Assembly: GCF_963678635.1 (NCBI RefSeq)
Contig: NC_087069.1
Span: forward strand, 34,677,090-34,741,089
Source: Symsagittifera roscoffensis
Lineage: Eukaryota; Xenacoelomorpha; Acoela; Convolutidae
DNA length: 64,000 nt
Direction of reading: 5' to 3'
Under the pieces are notes generated by a model. The model was not told where the DNA came from and did not search any database. It was given only the letters and a program-made list of their open reading frames with translations. Of the stretch, positions 54,818 to 62,500 are shown in pieces. Position numbers and translations under genes: made by a program. Numbering within the stretch: position 1 is the stretch's first letter; every line of letters starts with the position of its first letter.

Positions 54818-57432
54818 CGTGGGCTAAAAAAATGATTATTTTGAGACTGAAAAGCGGTGGTATGGGGTTGTTCAATAATTTGTTCATAAGTATTATCATC
54901 TTGTGACTGGTGTGTCATTATATGTTGGATGGGACTTTGTGATGTGGTGAGTCGAAAATTTGGATTATGTGTGATGGCTAAATTTCGAAAATTTCGTGGG
55001 ACTAGGGATAGTGGATCGTTATTTGGTAGGGCTGGTAATTGTGGTGCCGTTGGCGTTATGTCTACATTGTTATGTTCTTCGTCGTATGTATTTTGTCGTG
55101 TTGCTATTTTTGTGTTATATTCTTTTATTTGTGCGTCTAAAAGAATTTTGTTTATAGATGTAGAAAAGATTCCAAAAAATCCTGCAAAGAGTATGCGTGC
55201 TACGCTTGCTTGTCTGTTTACTTGTGTGTGTATAGCACATGTGTTGTAGATTCCTTTTAAAAGTGAGAAAAGAAATCCAATAAAGTTAAACATTGCGTAT
55301 AAAATAGTCAATTTTTCTAAGATGTAGTAGGGCCATCCTAGAAAATCGAGGATCTCATTTTTGAGTGTAACAAAGCTAAAAATGTTAATTGGTGATATAT
55401 CTTGGGGACGGTATTTTTCACCGTTTAGATATATATAATCTTTAATGTCTTTAAAATATCCGCTATAGTCTTGCGTGTAGATATCGGCAAATCCTGCGGT
55501 TTCTGCAAGTTTGCGTAAATTTTGGTCTATTGATTGTCTTTGTATAGTGTCCATTTGTGTTAATAATTCTTGGAATTGTTGTGTTCTAATGTGATGTTGA
55601 ATATCTGATTTTGAATAGATTCCTATTGATTGTAAGTCTATATTTGGGTTTCGAGCAATAGCGCGAATGCTTTCTGGTGAAAATTTTTTGAGTGATTGCA
55701 TTAATGTGGGATATGGAGTGAGAAGATAATATTTATTTTCATCAGGGTTTAGTTTTACTACATTGTGGCTGTTTTCTGATCCACATGGGACTGCGGTATC
55801 CCAGAAATAGGTTCTTCGTGAAAGTGTATCCACGAAATGTACTTTATTCTTATAAAAGATAGGGATTCTTTTATAACATCTTTTATCTTCAAAAACGTAT
55901 AGTGGTGATATTTTTTTAGTACAAGTATAAAACCATAAGATGTTTCCTTCATAGTCTAAAAAATTTGATCTATTTCCAGATAATAAGTATCCTGCATAGG
56001 GTATTTTTAATACTGCTAGTGCAAGTGATTGTAATATTTGTGTTCGTTCTAATTCGCATAGTTGGTGTAGTGTTTCTAATTCGGAGAGTGACATTTCTTG
56101 AAAAATTCGGCTAATTGTATAATCTAGTTTCATATCTAAATGAATATCATAGTGGATATTACCGAAATATGTAGTATTCATTAGTGATAATTCTTGTAAG
56201 CGTGTGCTTCTGGTGTCATGGGGTTTTAGATGTCCACCAGGTTGTCCGTTGCTTTTTTCAAAATTAACTGGTATATAGGATGTTCCTTCGTTTGGAGGAT
56301 GACCTGTGGCATATGGGTCGATTTTTACTTTTCCAGTGGTCATGTCGAATCCTTTTTCGTATTCAACTAATATTTCAGAGTATTGTGTTCTGTGAAGTGG
56401 ATTCCTGTATTTACATGCAAGTTCTGTTTCTTGATATATTTGAAAACGTGTCAATTTATTTTCTATATTGTCTATGTTTCTAAAATTAGAACTTAGTTTT
56501 CGTGATGGATGGACTTGTTCATATGGAATTGATTGTATAAAATATTTTTCGTGAAATTTTATCATACGAGCGTGTATTTTTGCTACTTGAAATGTTGTAC
56601 ATGTATCTTCGGGGAACCAAACAATTGTTGCTTGTGTTCTCGTTGTAGGGTCGCAATAACCTTGATCATTTTTACAAGGTAATCGGATTCCTTGATAGAT
56701 CATTGTATTATCTGATAAATCTCGTGTTAGTTGTATTTTTTCGAGTTGTATTTTCCAATCAAAAAACATTATTTCTTGGTATCCTTTATTTTTTGTGTCT
56801 GCTTTGCAGTTTGATGGGTCATTTATACCAATGTGTGGTATCCAATGTTTATCGTGTAGGTCATAGGTTAATCGTCCGTGTGCGCCGTTATACGGGTATT
56901 TTTCGTCTAGTTTTATATGTCCTTGGTGTCTTTCAAGTTGTGATTGATGTACAGAGTCTGGAAAAACTTGAAAATTAACTAACTTTCTTTGGGAGTTTTT
57001 ATTTCGTGTGATGTTTAGTCTAAGTAATTCATTTTTACAATCGTCGGGATTGAGATGTAAAAGACGTTCTATATTACTTTGATAGAATGATTCATGGTCA
57101 AGTCGGTTTTTGTTTCCGTTCGAGACTTGTGAACAATGTACTTTCTTTTCGGAAAATGTTGCTGTGAATTTATAACCTGTAACTGTTGTTGCTCGGGCTT
57201 TTGAATAGAGTGTTGCTATTACATCTGTGGTTTCTATAGCTTGTGGTTCTGTTTCACATTGTGATACTTGATTTATTGCATATTTATGTAGTGTTTTTTG
57301 TTCATTTTCTTCACAATCGTAATGTGTTACTAATAAATCTTGTGGTCCTGTACGAGGGGAAGGGTTTATGTTTTGATTTGAGATTACTAGAAAAAGGAGT
57401 TGGAGAAAAATTAATAATTTTAGAATATACAT
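54814..57432 (-). CDS. Envelope-like glycoprotein, 872 residues
   Basis: ATG at 57432. An N-terminal signal peptide (MYILKLLIFLQLLFLVIS) is followed by a Cys-rich ectodomain (Cys near 40, 59, 100, 132, 209, 253, 260, 278, 340, 459, 504, 519, 550). N-glycosylation sequons include NIT near 140 and NTT near 419. A membrane anchor lies near 703-728, and a second hydrophobic segment near 744-760. A ~110-residue Pro/Gln/Asn-rich tail follows. The THYDCEENEQ...NQVSQC start resembles env proteins of other invertebrate gypsy elements. Which viral fusion-protein class it belongs to is not clear, and I see no obvious furin site. It overlaps the preceding ORF by 13 nt and the next by 4 nt. Confidence 0.75.
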   Translation of the reverse strand: MYILKLLIFLQLLFLVISNQNINPSPRTGPQDLLVTHYDCEENEQKTLHKYAINQVSQCETEPQAIETTDVIATLYSKARATTVTGYKFTATFSEKKVHCSQVSNGNKNRLDHESFYQSNIERLLHLNPDDCKNELLRLNITRNKNSQRKLVNFQVFPDSVHQSQLERHQGHIKLDEKYPYNGAHGRLTYDLHDKHWIPHIGINDPSNCKADTKNKGYQEIMFFDWKIQLEKIQLTRDLSDNTMIYQGIRLPCKNDQGYCDPTTRTQATIVWFPEDTCTTFQVAKIHARMIKFHEKYFIQSIPYEQVHPSRKLSSNFRNIDNIENKLTRFQIYQETELACKYRNPLHRTQYSEILVEYEKGFDMTTGKVKIDPYATGHPPNEGTSYIPVNFEKSNGQPGGHLKPHDTRSTRLQELSLMNTTYFGNIHYDIHLDMKLDYTISRIFQEMSLSELETLHQLCELERTQILQSLALAVLKIPYAGYLLSGNRSNFLDYEGNILWFYTCTKKISPLYVFEDKRCYKRIPIFYKNKVHFVDTLSRRTYFWDTAVPCGSENSHNVVKLNPDENKYYLLTPYPTLMQSLKKFSPESIRAIARNPNIDLQSIGIYSKSDIQHHIRTQQFQELLTQMDTIQRQSIDQNLRKLAETAGFADIYTQDYSGYFKDIKDYIYLNGEKYRPQDISPINIFSFVTLKNEILDFLGWPYYILEKLTILYAMFNFIGFLFSLLKGIYNTCAIHTQVNRQASVARILFAGFFGIFSTSINKILLDAQIKEYNTKIATRQNTYDEEHNNVDITPTAPQLPALPNNDPLSLVPRNFRNLAITHNPNFRLTTSQSPIQHIMTHQSQDDNTYEQIIEQPHTTAFQSQNNHFFSPR

Positions 57433-58556
57433 GTGTATGATAATCCTGAGTATGGATTATAAAATGTAATGTAGCCAATTGTGTTTTTGGTATATCTGTC
57501 GTATTTGTATATTACTTCAGTAGTTATAAACGGTGGTGGTAGTGATTGAGCTGTTATGTTAGGTGGATTTAATGGGTAGGGATGTTGGGTAATATTATTT
57601 AACTTAACTGTGATTTCAAACTTTAATTGTAAACTGTTTTGTTGGAGTATTTGAATATTGTGATCACGGATATCGTTGTGAATATCTTGGCGATATTGTA
57701 ATCTATTAAGTGCCCAGTTATGAAGGCGGTTACTTTCTTGATGTTGTCCAAATAGTGGTGGAGGTGCTGTAAATGTATTCCAATCTAGTCTTAAAGGAAT
57801 ATTTGTTGATGATTGTTCTCGATACCTGGCGTCGAGATTATTTGGAAAATTTAAGTTAAAAGGTGGTGGTGAAATCTGGCTTATTGATGGTGTTGATGGT
57901 AGTGATAATGTTTCTGGTAGTGATGAGGATGTTGTTGTATCCGTAGAAATATCTATGGGGTCATTGACTAAATTTGGTTCACCTTGTGTAAATGAATGTG
58001 TAGTCCAATATGGAAATCGTGATGTTTGGTTTGTGGGGTTGAAAGGATTTTCACGTATTTGCTCAGATGTTGGTGTTGAACCTAAGTAATCTGATGGTAG
58101 GCTTGAGGTGCTACGTTGTGAAAGAAGCGTAGGGGTTTCTGGTAATATACCAATGGGGTTTTCTGGAGTGTTTTGTGATGGGGATTGAGGTATATCAAAA
58201 TGAACTCGGGGAGTTTGAAGATTTCTGTTTCGTCGAGGATGTATAATTTGTCTATTTATTTCGACTGTATTTTGGTTTTGACTAGAATTTCTTATTCTAC
58301 TTAGTTCTTGTGGTAGTGTTGGGTATAGGTTATATGTTGGTTCGCTTAAAGGTGCTTGTCGTTGAACTGGTTCTAGTGGTTCTGATAAACGAGCATGTCG
58401 TTCTTCAAAAGTGTATGGATTGTCTTGAAAAGAAATTCGTGTAGATGTTTGAGGATTTTGAGTAGTTGAAGGTGGTGTTTGGTTATCTTGGGATGATGTC
58501 GGTGAAGACTGATTCTGTGACTGTTGGGTAGCAATTTTTGATGGATTTTTGAATTG
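57420..58556 (-). CDS. 378-codon open frame with no ATG, GTG, TTG or CTG codon
   Basis: Open from just after TAA 58559-58557 to TAA 57422-57420; checked codon by codon. The first two-thirds are low complexity, rich in Gln, Pro, Ser and Thr (QQSQNQSSPTSSQDNQTPPS). The last third is more ordered: LDWNTFTAPPPLFGQHQESN, RLHNWALNRLQYRQDIHNDI, PPFITTEVIYKYDRYTKN, ending SGLSYTCIF. Lacking any usual start, it must be reached by splicing, a non-AUG start (for example ATT at codon 8) or another recoding event. A direct -1 slip from the upstream small ORF is ruled out by stop positions. Composition suggests an intrinsically disordered, possibly structural or Gag-like protein (inference). Confidence 0.6.
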   Translation of the reverse strand, partial: QFKNPSKIATQQSQNQSSPTSSQDNQTPPSTTQNPQTSTRISFQDNPYTFEERHARLSEPLEPVQRQAPLSEPTYNLYPTLPQELSRIRNSSQNQNTVEINRQIIHPRRNRNLQTPRVHFDIPQSPSQNTPENPIGILPETPTLLSQRSTSSLPSDYLGSTPTSEQIRENPFNPTNQTSRFPYWTTHSFTQGEPNLVNDPIDISTDTTTSSSLPETLSLPSTPSISQISPPPFNLNFPNNLDARYREQSSTNIPLRLDWNTFTAPPPLFGQHQESNRLHNWALNRLQYRQDIHNDIRDHNIQILQQNSLQLKFEITVKLNNITQHPYPLNPPNITAQSLPPPFITTEVIYKYDRYTKNTIGYITFYNPYSGLSYTCIF

Positions 58557-58561
58557 TTACT

Positions 58562-58750
58562 TTAGTGGGAAGGTTTATGTTTATTATAGTATTCTTCCAA
58601 AAAAAGAATTAGAAGGATTGTTGCTAGGGCAAATGTGAAGATTGCTTTCTTTATACATTTACATATTGTCAAAATGAGGGATGATAAAAATGTTATGAAA
58701 ATTACAAACAATAAAAAAATATCGGTTCTACTGAAAATTGTTCGTATCAT
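58562..58750 (-). CDS. 62-residue two-span membrane micro-protein
   Basis: ATG at 58750 overlaps the stop of the upstream ORF as ATGA. Two hydrophobic helices (IFLLFVIFITFLSSLILTI and AIFTFALATILLILFL) are separated by a basic loop with Cys (CKCIKK), and the protein ends EEYYNKHKPSH. A size and layout like a viroporin, but no family is recognised. Confidence 0.55.
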   Translation of the reverse strand: MIRTIFSRTDIFLLFVIFITFLSSLILTICKCIKKAIFTFALATILLILFLEEYYNKHKPSH

Positions 58751-58977
58751 TTAGACAAGTTATATGACTCGTACCTGTGGATGTAATCAAGGGTTTTGGA
58801 AAGTTGGAGGAATAGTTCGAGTATAGTGTAGAAAATTAAAAAAATGTTACAAAAAATGATTAGGATTATTAGAAAAGATTCAAGTATATCAAAAAGAAAT
58901 ATTATAAAGGTTTCAAGTATTATAAAAAAATGTTTAAGATTTATGAGTATTTGAGTAACTGATTGAGAGAAGAGCAT
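58747..58977 (-). CDS. 76-residue hydrophobic micro-protein
   Basis: ATG at 58977 begins immediately after the TAA of the preceding frame (TAAATG). Nearly the whole chain is hydrophobic and Ile/Phe/Leu-rich (FIIFLFDILESFLIILIIFC, NIFLIFYTILELFLQL), with a polar end (HRYESYNLSK). Likely two membrane helices or one long hairpin. It shares the ATGA overlap with the next micro-protein, suggesting coupled translation of the pair. Confidence 0.55.
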   Translation of the reverse strand: MLFSQSVTQILINLKHFFIILETFIIFLFDILESFLIILIIFCNIFLIFYTILELFLQLSKTLDYIHRYESYNLSK

Positions 58978-59130
58978 TTAAGAAATGATCTCTTGGTCGA
59001 ATATTTTTTGCTGTTTGAGGCGATTTTCTAGTGTGGTCGGATTATTTATTAGTTTTTTGACAAGTGGGTTGAGTTTTGTAAAAAATTGTTGGGGGCAATT
59101 TTCATGGTGACTGGGAGGTCGTCTTTTTCT
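58978..59130 (-). CDS. 50-codon frame without ATG, abutting the micro-proteins
   Basis: Open between TAA at 59133-59131 and TAA at 58980-58978. It begins with a basic patch (RKRRPPSHHENCPQQF) followed by a helical stretch (KLNPLVKKLINNPTTLENRL, KQQKIFDQEIIS). No ATG, so it would be the last exon of a spliced message or the end of a recoded protein. It could be chance given its length, but it stops exactly at the next ATG. Confidence 0.35.
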   Translation of the reverse strand, partial: RKRRPPSHHENCPQQFFTKLNPLVKKLINNPTTLENRLKQQKIFDQEIIS

Positions 59131-59574
59131 TTATTTTTGTTTGTCAAATGATCCGGGGTATGGTGAGATTTTTATACTTTAGGCTAATTAAAATGTTCAT
59201 TTTGTTACTTTAGGCTAAGTTAACAAATTTGCTTTGGGGGTATTCGTGGTCTGAGTTGGGGAAATATTGTTGATCTTTGGGTTATTAGATAAGGGAGGGG
59301 TACGGTATTATGGTGATATTTATTTTAGTTGTCAAGTTGGAGTGGTTTGCTTATTTTTGACCTGGAGGTCGTAAAGTTATAGTTATAGATGTGCCTGGAG
59401 TTCTATATGATTCGTCTAATTGGTCTTAGTTTGAGTTAGAGAAAGTGACGGATTGGATGAATCCTATTGGTCTATTTTGAACTAGAATTATTGCGTACTT
59501 TTCAGCATGTTATTTTGAAAAATGTAAATGAAAAATGTTTCGGAGGTTTCAAGATTGTGAAGCAAATGTTAAAA
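59131..59574 (-). other. Spacer between pol and the 3' gene cluster
   Basis: About 440 bases with no supported frame. A splice acceptor for subgenomic messages would be expected here, but none stands out. Confidence 0.4.
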
Positions 59575-62500
59575 TTACTTTTGAAATTCCACTTTCTTTA
59601 AAATTTTAGATTGGGGGACGAATATTTTATAGTTTTTACGTGGTTGATTTCGGAGTCTTGTTGTTTTTCTATTTTCTGATTTGTCAATTTGTTCTTGGGG
59701 TATTATTTGTTCGGTCATTTTTCTATTTTTTCTTTGTTTTGGAAATTCTTTATGGTTTTGTGTATTGTTTTTGGTGGCGGTTGGTTTTGTGTTTTGATTT
59801 TCGGTGGGGTTATCATTTTGTTCTGTGTTTGTCAGATGTGGTTCATTTTGAATGATTTTTAATCCTGTGAAAGAATATAATTGAGTTAATTCGCGGAGTG
59901 CGTATTCTTTTGGGTAATAAGGTAATAGGTTGTTTCGATGTTGAACGATTTCTTTTTTGTTTGAGTCGGTAATTTTATATGTGACATCAGTGGGTTTTGC
60001 AATTATTTGGTATGGTCCTTTTCGAAGGGGTTGTAATTTTTTAGAAATTCCTTTTTGAGTATTAAAATTAGGTATTAAAACAAATGTTCCAATTTTTAAT
60101 TCGGAGGCTGGTGTAAAACGTGAATTGATTTGTTCATTAATGTTTTGTCTTTGTAATAACTTTTTTGTTATTTTCTGATAAATTTCATTGTGTTTTTTAT
60201 CTCTATTTAGAATCCATTCGGTGTGTGTACCGGAGGCTAGTTTAAGAATTTGTGGGTGATGAAAATGATCTTCATCGTGTGTATGTAAAGGTAGGTTATA
60301 ACAAATTGAGTCTTTATTTGGTTGACAATAACCTTGTGCGTTTTTATGAGAATTTGCTGTAAACATTATTGGTTTGCGTGGCTTTTGGTTAAAAACCATT
60401 TCGTATGGTGACATTCCTAAAGTTGTCGTAATTTGTGAATTATACGCTAAGGGAAATAATTTTACATCTGCTGACCATTCGGTATATTTTGTATCATTTC
60501 CGTTGATGATACATCTAAGATATTCTTGTAATGAACGGTTCATACCTTCGACTAAGCCGTTTGTCCAAGGTGCATGAGATGTACGTGGTTTGTGTTTAAT
60601 GTTATATAAATGACATAGTGTGATAATTTCATTATTTATGAATTCTGTACCGTTGTCTGTAACTAAAATTTCTGGTAGTCCGAATTTTGCTATCCAGTGT
60701 TCATAGAGTGTTGTGTAAGCGTAATAAGCGTTACAATGTGGTACTGGGTTAAGTGCTACATAATGTGTAAATGCGTCAACAATTACCATAATGTAGGAGT
60801 TTCCTTCTGATGAGGGTGAAATTGGTCCTTTAGTATCAAATGAGATACGATGATTAAAGTACAAACTTTGTCCTTTAAAATCTTGTTTTTGTGCTATTTG
60901 TTTTTGATTTGGGTAAGGTTTATTTAGTTGACATACTATACAGTCATTGCATAGTACTTTTATCCAAATTGGTGCATTTGGGAAATAAAAGTTTTGTATA
61001 AAATTTGAATATGTTTTCTCTGAACCAGAGTGTCCTTTAATATTTTGTGTATGTGAAATATTAAAAGCTATAAGAATCATACTTAAAGGGAGACATGGAA
61101 CTGTAGATTCATTCAGGTTATACTCTAAAAGGTCTGTATTTTCGTTAATTGTTGTGTTGTTAAATTTGCGAAAGTATCGGAGGAGTGTTTTGTTTCCTAG
61201 AATGGTTGAATCTGCTTTGATAGGTTTAGTTTTATATTTGTGCCATGATTTCAGTTGTCGAATTACTGGGTCAAGGTTTTGATATTGTTTCAGTGTTGAA
61301 ATTGTAATTATTTCTGTTGGGGGGAGAAAAATGTTTTCGATTTCTAATTTAGATAAAGGTATTGTATCAAGTGGGTCGTGAAGGTCAAAAACTTGATTTA
61401 TTGTGTATTTTGAATCATTTGTTTGTGGTCCTGATAAATTTATTTTATCAGTTAAATCTTCTTTTTCAATTAGTGGAAAATGGTCTTTCTTAGGCGGGTG
61501 TTGTTTTGTTCGTTTTTGTTGGGTGTTATTTTTTATCCATTGAGAATATGGGATTGGTTTGAAAGTTGATGTTCCAAGTAAATCAACTTCATAATGATTA
61601 TTTTGACAATCTAAATAAAGTGGGAAATGTTGTAAACTATTTATTTGTGATTGTTCAATATCAGTTTTTACTGCATATTTGCATTCCAATCGGGGTGATG
61701 TTTCGTTTTCTGCAAGGTAGAATTTTATGTTTTTGGGTATTTCAACTGTTGTTTTTCGTGTAAGTAATTCAGGTGGTGTATTTCGACTTAAGGTGTCTGG
61801 TAATGCAAGATTTTTTCCTGCAGTCCAAACTATATGTAAGTTTGGAAATTTCATTAGAATTAGTTGAAATCTGTAAACTCGGTGGTTTGGGTTAGATTTT
61901 TGTGTAAAGAGAAAGATGATTGGTTTATGGTCTGTGAATAGAACTGTTGGATGTTTTGATCCAAGTATCAGAAATTCATATTCTGTCAGTGTATATATTA
62001 TGGCTGTACATTCTCTCATTAGAGTTGAGAGTCGTAGCTCTGCTTGAGTGAATAATCGAGAATTTGCTGATATGAGGTTCATTTTATTTGTACCATTATG
62101 TGATTGTAATAGTGCTGCACCGATGCCAAAGTTCGAAGCATCGCACATTGCATAAAATGGTTGATTTGAATCTGGAATTGTGTTTGAAATTTGTTCAGTT
62201 AAAAGTTTCTTTACTTCTTCAAATCGTGTTTGATGTTCTGTGTTCCATTCAAAATTATTTTGTTGTCTAAGGATGTTATAAAATGGTCGTAGATATAATT
62301 GCATTTTATAAACATATTTACTTAAAAAGTTTAACATTCCAAGAAATTCTTGGATTTTCTTTTTATTTGTTGGTGGTTGAAGTTTTTGAATAGCGTCAAT
62401 GCGTGATTTCAATGGGGTGATTGTTTTTCTTTCTATATTATGTCCTAAGAATTTAACTCTTGTCAAAAAGAAGTGTGATTTATCGGGGGCGGCCTTCAGA

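Noticed and set aside
54015-57440. Plus-strand frames of 60-106 codons across the env region
   Set aside because: Antisense shadows of the env and 601-residue ORFs.
58556-58565. Programmed -1 frameshift joining the 62-residue micro-protein to the 378-codon frame
   Set aside because: The micro-protein stops at 58564-58562 before the larger frame opens at 58556; no overlap exists in which to shift.
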